Assembly: GCA_026415275.1 (NCBI GenBank)
Contig: JAOAHK010000038.1
Coordinates: 1-11,660, forward strand
Direction of reading: 5' to 3'
Length of the DNA stretch: 11,660 bases
DNA from: Anaerolineales bacterium
GTDB taxonomy: Bacteria; Chloroflexota; Anaerolineae; Anaerolineales; UBA4823
This document shows positions 6,507 through 11,660 of this stretch, in pieces (within the stretch, counting starts at the first letter, position 1; every line of letters begins with the position of its first letter). Below the pieces are notes generated by a model. It was not told where the DNA came from, searched no databases, and saw only the letters and a list, made by a program, of their open reading frames with translations. A program made the position numbers and the translations under genes.

Positions 6507-7658
6507 TTAGCAGACCTTTTCGGGGATCAGGCGGTCAAAAGACCAGGCGAAGATGATACGGCTACAATAAAAGAAATAGGTCTGCGCTAGGTTGATCAGG
6601 GTGTAAATCCAGCCGATGAGAACAATGAGCAGCAGTGGGAAGCTGGGGCGTAAAATCGCTGCATAGAAGATAATCCAAGGCATCGTCAAGCCTTCGTAAT
6701 CCGACTGGCTTAAGTAGCTTTCGGCAGCGATCCACTCCAGGGGCACTAGTCGTTGCAGGAGCAAAGCGCCAACGACAAAGATCGCCCAGGTGACGATCAA
6801 AGAAGACCAACTGCCAGCGATAAGGGTTGTCTCGGCTTGCTTGACCTCGCCAGCAAAGAAGGTGGGGATGTAGTAGCCGTAGAAAATCCAGAAGCCCATG
6901 ATCAATCCGGCTAAAGTCATCACTGCTACGTTGGGATTGATAACCATTCCGTATTGCTTGGCGAGCTCAATGCGGTCTGCATAGCTGCCGGCGCCCATGA
7001 ATTTGTCCCAAGCAGCAGGGAAGGCATCTTTCGCTGCTGTACCAAGCTGGAAGTAGATCACCACCCAAGCGAGCAATCCAAGGAAGAATCCAACCTCTAG
7101 GATGCGTAAGATGGTGCGGGTGGGCAAGATCATGGTTACGAAGGTAATGATGGTGCAGATGGTGCCAATCACAATGATGCCGGTGGCAGATTGCGACCAA
7201 GCCGCAAAGTCCAAAAAGCCTTGATTATCCAGCACGATTCCCATGGTCTGCATCAAGGTAGGTAGTGCGCTGGAGGGAATCCAAGCAATGAGCGCCCCAG
7301 CGACCATAGCACTGAAGATGACCAAGGTCCAGCTTGCTGCAAAGGCGAGCGGGGCATTCAATGTGCGACTGGCAAGGGTGTAGTCGGCAGCAGACCGCGG
7401 CATGGTCGCCCCGATAGCCGCATAGGTGTAGGCATGGAAGAGACAGAGGACCATCGCTACCGTCAGGACGCCAATGATGCTGCTGCCTGGCCAGACGCCC
7501 GCTACCCATGAATAGGGGATCAATCCAGAGGAAGACAGGCTGATGCAGTGCACGCCAAACACCATGGCGCCGAAGACACCGATGGTGCGCACCAGCCCAG
7601 AGCTTTTGCGGGCATACAGACGGCGATCGCCGCTGATGGTTGTTTCAGCTTGTGCCAT
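6507..7658 (-). CDS. APC-superfamily amino acid/amine permease, prematurely stopped
   Basis: 383 codons from an ATG with AGGAGG 7 nt upstream (complement of 7666-7671). The N-terminus 'SGLVRTIGVFGAMVFGVHCISLSSSG' is the glycine-rich first helix and substrate loop of the amino acid-polyamine-organocation superfamily; roughly eight membrane segments follow, at about 24-50, 58-85, 104-128, 156-178, 184-205, 245-270, 283-305 and 338-365. The last residues 'RLIPEKVC' are then followed by TAA, whereas homologues continue to about 12 helices; the missing four are encoded in frame directly downstream. With only eight helices the product is probably inactive. APC carriers import amino acids, amines or related compounds. 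Position directly after the GntR gene suggests co-regulation with it. The substrate is not identifiable from the sequence. Confidence 0.8.
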   Translation of the reverse strand: MAQAETTISGDRRLYARKSSGLVRTIGVFGAMVFGVHCISLSSSGLIPYSWVAGVWPGSSIIGVLTVAMVLCLFHAYTYAAIGATMPRSAADYTLASRTLNAPLAFAASWTLVIFSAMVAGALIAWIPSSALPTLMQTMGIVLDNQGFLDFAAWSQSATGIIVIGTICTIITFVTMILPTRTILRILEVGFFLGLLAWVVIYFQLGTAAKDAFPAAWDKFMGAGSYADRIELAKQYGMVINPNVAVMTLAGLIMGFWIFYGYYIPTFFAGEVKQAETTLIAGSWSSLIVTWAIFVVGALLLQRLVPLEWIAAESYLSQSDYEGLTMPWIIFYAAILRPSFPLLLIVLIGWIYTLINLAQTYFFYCSRIIFAWSFDRLIPEKVC

Positions 7659-7669
7659 TTTTTTGCCTC

Positions 7670-7783
7670 CTAAAAATTTAAGATAAGGTCTTTGAGGTCA
7701 GGGCAAAAGCTTATTTTCGGTAAGCTTTGCGCCTTCTGAAACTGTAGGTGCATCCCAAAAGCGATCGATTTCTCTTGTGCCGT
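7670..7783 (-). other. Possible leader ORF between gntR and permease
   Basis: An AAAGGAGGT Shine-Dalgarno (complement of 7788-7796) directly follows the gntR stop codon, but no ATG, GTG or TTG follows at normal distance. Four bases on is an ACG that opens a 37-codon frame ending in a TAG which overlaps the AGGAGG of the permease. An ATG at 7753 would give 27 codons. The geometry fits a leader peptide or coupling device, but a non-standard start is required, so confidence is low. Confidence 0.22.
7706..7728 (-). promoter_or_regulatory. Hairpin in the gntR-permease leader
   Basis: AAAGCTTA (7706-7713) and TAAGCTTT (7721-7728) form a perfect 8-bp stem with a 7-nt loop; two more G-C pairs can form beyond an internal mismatch. 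It is about 48 nt upstream of the permease start on the transcribed strand. There is no U-run after it, so an attenuator or mRNA-processing structure is more likely than a true terminator. Confidence 0.4.
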
Positions 7784-7796
7784 ATCTACCTCCTTT

Positions 7797-8591
7797 CTAG
7801 CCCGAGGCCGATGAGTGAACTTCTGAAACAGACCGCTCGATTGGCGTAACCTCCGAGACGGGCGACTCGAGGGTAACCTCCATGTGGATGCGAGCAAAAT
7901 CGCTGCGCAAAAAGTCCTGCGAATATTCGATGGGTTTGCCGCTGGCAGCGTTATACAGAACGCGCGAGAGCATCAGCAAAGGAAATCCTTCCTCGACCCG
8001 CAATTGTTTAGCAACGACATCGTTGGCTGCCACGGCTTCCACAGTTTGCGAAATGCGTTGCAGGTTAGCGCCATAAACGCCCACCAAAAGATCAAATATG
8101 GGCGTTTTTTCCAAATCCCATTCTTCTAAGTTCGGACAGCGGGAACAGGGAAAAAAAGCGCGTTCCAGAATGACTGGAACGCGATTGGCAAAACGCAAGA
8201 TGACGATCCGATAGAGAGGGTGCCCGATCTCGACTTCGAGTTGCTCGGCGAGACGGCGGCTGGCAACCACTTCGCTGAATTCGAGCAACTGACTGGCAGT
8301 TGCCAGATTGCGGTCGCGTAATGCCTTAAGATTATTGATCAGTTCATGCGATTCGTAAGTCACGCGTGGTTTGGCAACGTAGGTACCAGAACCATGGCGG
8401 CGCTCTAACAAACCCTCGCTCACCAATTCGGTCAGTGCTTTCCGCACCGTCATGCGGCTGACCCCTAATTCTTCGCTGATCTCGCGCTCAGATTGTAGCT
8501 TGCTCTCAGGGGGTAATTTGCCGGAGAGGATAAGCTCGGCAATGTGTTCTTGAATTTGGACATAAAGCGGTTTGTTGAGTCCGCTGGTCAT
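7797..8591 (-). CDS. GntR-family transcriptional regulator, HutC subfamily
   Basis: A 264-residue protein. Residues 8-74 are the winged helix-turn-helix of the GntR family ('PLYVQIQEHIAELILSGKL', 'LPPESKLQSEREISEELGVSRMTVRKAL' and the wing 'RRHGSGTYV'). Residues about 95-242 fit the UTRA effector-binding domain of the HutC subfamily, including 'YRIVILRFANRVPVILERAFFP' and the terminal 'IEYSQDFLRSDFARIHMEV'; a Ser/Glu-rich tail of about 20 residues follows. Such proteins bind DNA as dimers and are released by a small ligand, often a sugar phosphate, amino sugar or amino acid derivative. No strong ribosome-binding site precedes the ATG; instead an AAAGTGGTATA box ends one base before it. The same box occurs twice more upstream, so autoregulation and control of the permease/kinase genes downstream are likely. 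Confidence 0.93.
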   Translation of the reverse strand: MTSGLNKPLYVQIQEHIAELILSGKLPPESKLQSEREISEELGVSRMTVRKALTELVSEGLLERRHGSGTYVAKPRVTYESHELINNLKALRDRNLATASQLLEFSEVVASRRLAEQLEVEIGHPLYRIVILRFANRVPVILERAFFPCSRCPNLEEWDLEKTPIFDLLVGVYGANLQRISQTVEAVAANDVVAKQLRVEEGFPLLMLSRVLYNAASGKPIEYSQDFLRSDFARIHMEVTLESPVSEVTPIERSVSEVHSSASG

Positions 8592-8592
8592 T

Positions 8593-8603
8593 TATACCAC
8601 TTT
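8593..8603 (-). promoter_or_regulatory. Candidate GntR operator, copy 1
   Basis: AAAGTGGTATA read on the minus strand, ending one base before the gntR ATG. It matches the first 11 bases of the two longer copies at 8637 and 8796 exactly, in inverted orientation. A repressor bound here would sit on the leader of its own gene. Confidence 0.5.
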
Positions 8604-8620
8604 CTTTATTTTTAGCATTT

Positions 8621-8640
8621 TTTGTTCCAAAATGAACAAA
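8621..8640. promoter_or_regulatory. Inverted repeat TTTGTTC-N6-GAACAAA
   Basis: A perfect 7-bp inverted repeat with a 6-nt spacer in the gntR leader; its right arm overlaps the start of the second operator copy by three A residues. It could be a second protein-binding site or a small RNA hairpin in the leader. Confidence 0.4.
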
Positions 8641-8655
8641 GTGGTATATGGTACA
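8637..8655 (+). promoter_or_regulatory. Candidate GntR operator, copy 2
   Basis: CAAAGTGGTATATGGTA (8637-8653) is identical over 17 bases to copy 3, and the two agree again after one differing base. It lies about 35-50 nt downstream of the predicted gntR transcription start, a roadblock-type position. It contains GTA and TAC half-sites (8644-8654), in line with the GT...AC pattern of many GntR operators. Confidence 0.6.
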
Positions 8656-8694
8656 AGTTGGGCTTATTGGTTGCTAGGTGATGTAATTTGTGTG

Positions 8695-8723
8695 ATTATA
8701 CAAGAAAATTTGCTAAAAATCAA
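8695..8723 (-). promoter_or_regulatory. Sigma70-type promoter for gntR
   Basis: On the minus strand: -35 TTGATT (8718-8723), a 17-bp spacer and a consensus -10 TATAAT (8695-8700). Predicted transcription start is near 8688, giving a leader of about 97 nt before the gntR ATG. It is the best promoter match in the window and is flanked by candidate operator copies 2 and 3. Confidence 0.72.
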
Positions 8724-8795
8724 GAGGGAATCGGCAAAAATCACCAAATTTCTTGAGGTTTTCTCCCACAAGAGAAACTTTTGGGGTCAAACACG

Positions 8796-8814
8796 CAAAG
8801 TGGTATATGGTATA
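8796..8814 (+). promoter_or_regulatory. Candidate GntR operator, copy 3
   Basis: CAAAGTGGTATATGGTA at 8796-8812 repeats copy 2 exactly, 159 bp away, about 110-125 bp upstream of the predicted gntR start site. The spacing is close to 15 helical turns, so copies 2 and 3 could lie on the same DNA face and support looping around the promoter. Confidence 0.6.
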
Positions 8815-8971
8815 GACAAAATGACAGAGGTGAATTCATAGGGGGATAACCTGTTACAGTGAAGCGATGCATAACTTTTTTATTTGCTATTCTCTTTTTC
8901 TCTCTCAAAAGTTATGATATAGTCATAAACAAAAGGTACTTCTGCATTGGCAGATCAAAAACAAGCAAGGT
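8815..8971 (+). promoter_or_regulatory. Upstream control region of the restriction-modification genes
   Basis: No gene is seen here. Two symmetric elements stand out: a perfect 10-bp inverted repeat, CATAACTTTT (8870-8879) and AAAAGTTATG (8907-8916), and a palindrome TTATGA-TATAG-TCATAA (8912-8928). The palindrome covers an extended -10 sequence TGATATAGT (8915-8923); the -35 region is poor (TTTTTC at 8895-8900). Transcription would start near 8930, about 40 nt before the methyltransferase ATG. Promoter assignment is inferred. Confidence 0.5.
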
Positions 8972-9853
8972 ATGACAACTGTCGAAGCCCGTTTGATTCT
9001 CGGTGATTGCGCAAAAGAACTGAAGCATTTGGCGGATGATTCTATTGATCTAATTTTCACCTCTCCTCCTTACGCCGATAGCCGTGCTAATTCATATGGA
9101 GGAATCAAACCCGACCAATATGTTGAGTGGTTTCTACCAATCTCGCAAGAGTTATATCGCGTGCTAAAGCCTAGTGGTACTTTCATTCTCAACATTAAGG
9201 AAAAAGTTGTCAACGGCGAACGACATACCTATGTGATTGAACTAATCCTTGCCATGCGGAAGCAAGGTTGGCTCTGGACAGAAGAGTTTATTTGGCATAA
9301 AAAGAATGCATACCCTGGCAAATGGCCTAACCGCTTTCGAGACGCTTGGGAACGCCTTTTGCAGTTTAATAAAGCGCGTAAATTTAGGATGTTTCAAGAG
9401 GCTGTCATGGTGCCAATGGGGGATTGGGCAGAAAGACGGTTGAGACGATTGAGTCAGACAGACCGGATTCGCGATAACTCGCGTGTAGGCAGTGGCTTTG
9501 GCAAACGGGTGGCAAATTGGATCGGGCGCCAGAAAGCCTATCCGACCAATGTGTTGCACCTGGCTACAGAAACGAAAAATCGTAATCATAGTGCGGTATT
9601 TCCAGATGACCTCCCCGAATGGTTTATCCGCTTGTTCACCCAAGAAGGGGATTGGGTGCTAGACCCCTTTATGGGTTCAGGGACGACAGTACGGGTAGCC
9701 CAGCGGATGGGGCGCAACGCAATTGGTATTGAGATCTTGCCGGAATATTATCAACTTGCAAAGGCGATTATTCCTCCCCTTGCTCATCTACCTGCTAGGC
9801 AACTTAGCTTACTGGAGGAAACCGAACCGTATGAAAGCGTTGAGCCTGAATGA
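8972..9853 (+). CDS. Type II DNA methyltransferase, beta-class amino-methylating (N4-C/N6-A)
   Basis: A 293-residue protein. Catalytic motif IV 'TSPPY' is at 30-34 and the AdoMet-binding motif I 'DPFMGSGTT' at 231-239, followed by 'AIGIEILPEYYQLA' (motif II region). The order catalytic, target recognition, AdoMet is the beta class of exocyclic amino methyltransferases. TSPPY is common in N4-cytosine enzymes but also occurs in N6-adenine ones, so the base cannot be decided. The region between about 110 and 200, rich in Arg and Lys, should hold the target recognition domain. The ATG has only AAGG one base away, a poor ribosome-binding site that may keep expression moderate. The gene overlaps the endonuclease gene by 23 nt, as expected of a restriction-modification pair; it protects host DNA from that nuclease. 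Confidence 0.93.
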   Translation: MTTVEARLILGDCAKELKHLADDSIDLIFTSPPYADSRANSYGGIKPDQYVEWFLPISQELYRVLKPSGTFILNIKEKVVNGERHTYVIELILAMRKQGWLWTEEFIWHKKNAYPGKWPNRFRDAWERLLQFNKARKFRMFQEAVMVPMGDWAERRLRRLSQTDRIRDNSRVGSGFGKRVANWIGRQKAYPTNVLHLATETKNRNHSAVFPDDLPEWFIRLFTQEGDWVLDPFMGSGTTVRVAQRMGRNAIGIEILPEYYQLAKAIIPPLAHLPARQLSLLEETEPYESVEPE

Positions 9854-10583
9854 AGTCACCGAGTTTGTCGAAGCCAACATTGGCGATTTTCATCACCGTC
9901 GTGCAGAAAACATTCAGAGGCTTCATCTATCCACTATTCTCAAGCGCAAAAACCCTTATCTTTTTCGTGCTAAGAATATTTCCACCGCCCAAGACTTGGT
10001 AAAAGGATTATTGGATGCTCATCTCTCATCTCAAGAAGAAGCAATCTTTGGAGAATTCTTAGAGAGCTTGGCTATTTATGTTTGTAATAAAGTATTTAAT
10101 GGGAGAAAATCTGCTGCTGAGGGAATTGACTTAGAGTTTGAGCGCGATCAAACCCTCTACATTGTCTCTATAAAATCGGGGCCGAATTGGGGGAATAGCA
10201 GCCAGGTCAAGCGGATGGTCGAAAATTTCAAGAAAGCGAAGCGTATTCTGCAAACCTCAGGTTGGAAGCAAAACATTCAAGCGGTGAATGGATGCTGTTA
10301 CGGTGTCGATCGTCAACCAAACAAAGGAGATTATTGGAAACTATGTGGACAATCATTTTGGGAATTCATCTCTGGAAATGAGCGTTTATACCTAGAAATT
10401 ATTGAACCCTTAGGACATCGGGCTAAAGAACACAATGAAGAATTTTTAGAGAATTACTCCCGCACAATAAACGTGTTTACCCAGCAATTTATTGAGAATT
10501 TTTGTGAGGATGGACGTATAAACTGGGAGAGATTAGTGCAATTTAATTCCTCAAAACATCTCTCATTGTTGGAGGATCACTAG
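9831..10583 (+). CDS. Type II restriction endonuclease, PD-(D/E)XK type, PmeII-like
   Basis: A 250-residue protein from the ATG at 9831, preceded by GGAGGAA 10 nt upstream inside the methyltransferase gene; the frame is open further upstream, but that part overlaps methyltransferase coding and lacks a better start. 'EGIDLEF' (D100) and 'YIVSIKSG' (S113-I-K115) form a PD-(D/E)XK-like core with Ser in place of the second acid; helix 'FGEFLESLAIYV' (73-84) can supply another acid (E75, E78). Other conserved-looking segments are 'GPNWGNSSQ' (117-125), 'GCCYGVD' (154-160), 'CGQSFWEFISG' (172-182) and 'IIEPLGHRA'. From memory these match the PmeII family of type II restriction endonucleases; the recognition site cannot be deduced. 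Overlap with the methyltransferase supports the call and suggests coupled translation with methyltransferase made first. Confidence 0.85.
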   Translation: MKALSLNEVTEFVEANIGDFHHRRAENIQRLHLSTILKRKNPYLFRAKNISTAQDLVKGLLDAHLSSQEEAIFGEFLESLAIYVCNKVFNGRKSAAEGIDLEFERDQTLYIVSIKSGPNWGNSSQVKRMVENFKKAKRILQTSGWKQNIQAVNGCCYGVDRQPNKGDYWKLCGQSFWEFISGNERLYLEIIEPLGHRAKEHNEEFLENYSRTINVFTQQFIENFCEDGRINWERLVQFNSSKHLSLLEDH

Positions 10584-10605
10584 CAAATTGCTACAAGGAG
10601 GTCTA

Positions 10606-11007
10606 ATGGGCAAAAAGAAAGCGAAACCTAAGCTCACCGAACCATGGCGCAGAATTCACGGAGCAATTTGGCTGATTGGAATTGCTATTCTCGCATGGCA
10701 GAATTGGTGGTGGCCAGGGATTCTCGTCCTCGTAGCATTGAGTTCCATTCTCGAAGCGATCTTGATGCAAAAAATGCCGGGTGCTTTCGAGAGCGAGGGA
10801 GATCAGGAGGTAGGCGGTGAAGAAGGAACTTCCACAGTGGCTGAGTCCTCCTCCTCAACGCGACCTTATCCGTTCCACCTTTTGCCGAGCGATTGCCCGA
10901 AGTGCGGCGCCCCGTTGGGTGCCAATGCTGTGCAGTGGGATCATCCCAATGCGGCGCATTGTCCATATTGTGGAGTTTTGTTGCCCTTGCGTGAGCAGAC
11001 TGCATGA
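10606..11007 (+). CDS. Small membrane protein with C-terminal zinc ribbon
   Basis: A 133-residue protein starting at ATG 10606 with a strong AAGGAGG four bases upstream. A basic N-terminus (MGKKKAKPK) precedes two hydrophobic, Trp-rich segments at about 18-31 and 36-56, which form a membrane hairpin. An acidic, Ser/Glu-rich linker (about 60-86) leads to a zinc ribbon with paired CxxC motifs: C97/C100 ('CPKCGAPLG') and C119/C122 ('CPYCGVLL'). I do not recognise a named family; similar membrane plus zinc-ribbon proteins are common and uncharacterised. It follows the endonuclease by 22 nt and no terminator is visible between them, so it may be co-transcribed with the restriction-modification genes, or the association may be chance. 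Confidence 0.8.
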   Translation: MGKKKAKPKLTEPWRRIHGAIWLIGIAILAWQNWWWPGILVLVALSSILEAILMQKMPGAFESEGDQEVGGEEGTSTVAESSSSTRPYPFHLLPSDCPKCGAPLGANAVQWDHPNAAHCPYCGVLLPLREQTA

Positions 11008-11081
11008 AAAGGCAAATGCATTATTGGGGCAAGAAACCCTAGAATGAGTACGTTTGGAAATTTATCAAGGGAGTGCTAGCT

Positions 11082-11411
11082 ATGAAAATGGAAAATATTC
11101 CCTTCGGGGTGACCGATTGGGAGCAGATCGAGCCCACCGAACATAAAGGAGAGCGCGGTGTTGCCTATTGGCGTACCCAACAGTTCGATCAAATTCGTGT
11201 GCGCATGGTGGAATATTCCCCCGGTTATTATGCCGATCATTGGTGCTCGAAAGGACATATCTTGCTCTGCCTGGAAGGGGAACTGCACACCGAATTGAAG
11301 GACGGGCGCACTTTTGTTTTGAAACCGGGCATGAGCTATCAGGTGGCTGATGACGCCGAACCACATCGCTCCCACACCGAGGTCGGCGCCAAGTTGTTTA
11401 TTGTCGATTAG
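11082..11411 (+). CDS. DHCW-motif cupin fold protein
   Basis: A 109-residue single-domain cupin. The ATG at 11082 is preferred because AGGGAG lies 8 nt upstream; a GTG at 11073 would add three residues. The pattern 'IPFGVTDWEQIEPTEHKGERG', 'YWRTQQFDQIRVRMVEYSPGY', then 'ADHWCSKGHILLCLEGELHTEL' and 'PGMSYQVADDAEPHRS...GAKLFIVD' is that of the small, highly conserved family named after its Asp-His-Trp-Cys segment (52-55). H53, H59, E65 and H95 are possible metal ligands. The function of the family is not established; a small metal-dependent enzyme or ligand sensor is possible. Its last 14 bases overlap the 3' end of the converging acetyltransferase gene. Confidence 0.92.
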   Translation: MKMENIPFGVTDWEQIEPTEHKGERGVAYWRTQQFDQIRVRMVEYSPGYYADHWCSKGHILLCLEGELHTELKDGRTFVLKPGMSYQVADDAEPHRSHTEVGAKLFIVD

Positions 11412-11660
11412 GTCTTTCTGATTCCGCGATCTGGCTCAATGTCATAATCAGTGCATCTTCGTGGTTGTCTTGATAATAGGCGCGGCGGCGGCCGACCACT
11501 TCAAAACCAAACCGGCGGTATAATGCTTGAGCTTCCAAATTGCCGGCGCGTACCTCTAAAGTGGCACTGCGCATCCCGAGGCGGGCGCATTCTCGCAAGG
11601 CGGTCTTGAGCAATTTTGTGGCAATGCCCCGCCGCCGATAATCGGGGTGAACCGCTAAGG
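11398..11660 (-). CDS. rimI: GNAT acetyltransferase, RimI-like, 5' partial
   Basis: The gene enters from the right edge, so the N-terminal part is missing; 86 C-terminal residues are present and end in TAA. The segment 'LAVHPDYRRRGIATKLL' is GNAT motif A with the acetyl-CoA pyrophosphate-binding R/Q-x-x-G-x-A signature. It is followed by 'RSATLEVRAGNLEAQALYRRFGFEVVGRRRAYY', the typical RimI motif B with Asn and Tyr near the active site, and 'DALIMTL'. RimI acetylates the N-terminal alanine of ribosomal protein bS18; close paralogues acetylate other protein N-termini, so the symbol is likely but not certain with half the protein missing. The tail-to-tail overlap with the cupin gene is 14 bases. 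Confidence 0.88.
   Translation of the reverse strand, partial: LAVHPDYRRRGIATKLLKTALRECARLGMRSATLEVRAGNLEAQALYRRFGFEVVGRRRAYYQDNHEDALIMTLSQIAESERPNRQ

Noticed and set aside
6507..6509. Programmed read-through or a changed genetic code at the permease TAA
   Set aside because: TAA followed by A is an efficient stop, TAA ends two other genes in the window, and no stimulatory structure is obvious just downstream.
5871..6590. A 239-codon plus-strand frame through the palindromic repeat and the permease end
   Set aside because: Its translation has no protein-like character and it includes the repeat as coding; the opposite strand encodes clear membrane helices.
7623..7630. GCGATCGC octamer, like the cyanobacterial HIP1 repeat
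   Set aside because: It is a single copy inside coding sequence and the rest of the window gives no cyanobacterial signal.
8572..8841. An 89-codon plus-strand frame across the gntR control region
   Set aside because: It starts within gntR with a poor start, covers the promoter and all three operator boxes, and its repeated 'KVVYG' is just the operator repeat translated.
10581..10593. TAGCAA-A-TTGCTA near-palindrome between endonuclease and zinc-ribbon genes
   Set aside because: Short, partly made of the stop codon; TTGCTA also occurs by chance several times in nearby AT-rich DNA.

Overview
The window looks like chromosomal DNA of a bacterium, most likely a member of the Chloroflexota (Anaerolineae-like). 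This is inferred from the Thr/Pro/Ala-rich 'TATATR' type linker in the first protein, the mixed gene content and my recall of similar proteins from that group; there is no rRNA or marker gene to prove it. Base composition is near 50% GC with clear Shine-Dalgarno sites. No tRNA, rRNA, CRISPR array, transposase or phage gene is visible.

Layout. (1) 2-784 (+): C-terminal part of an exported or anchored protein with a low-complexity linker and a jelly-roll-like domain. It converges on a SIMPL/DUF541 lipoprotein (879-1616, -), with a shared bidirectional terminator hairpin between them (814-846). (2) 1828-8591 (-): a six-gene array transcribed leftward: GntR/HutC regulator, APC-type permease (interrupted by an in-frame TAA), metallophosphoesterase, nucleotidyltransferase-fold protein, FGGY carbohydrate kinase and a membrane-anchored NERD-domain protein. 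The last four are tightly packed: an 11-nt gap, then GTGA and ATGA stop/start contacts. A 90-bp two-hairpin palindromic repeat sits between permease and phosphoesterase. (3) 8592-8971: a 380-bp divergent control region with a near-consensus leftward promoter for gntR, three copies of an AAAGTGGTATA box that are probable GntR operators, and a separate promoter/palindrome for the rightward genes. (4) 8972-10583 (+): a type II restriction-modification pair, a beta-class amino-methyltransferase overlapped by 23 nt by a PD-(D/E)XK endonuclease, followed by a small membrane zinc-ribbon protein (10606-11007). (5) 11082-11411 (+): a DHCW-motif cupin whose end overlaps the 3' end of a converging RimI-like acetyltransferase that runs off the right edge.

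How they may work together. The GntR regulator, permease and FGGY kinase suggest a small-molecule uptake and phosphorylation locus controlled through the AAAGTGGTATA boxes. The phosphoesterase/nucleotidyltransferase/kinase/NERD set is an unusual translationally coupled combination and is the best candidate here for an undescribed functional unit; its substrate cannot be read from sequence alone. The restriction-modification pair is an independent defence module with no visible controller protein but with a palindrome lying on its likely -10 region.
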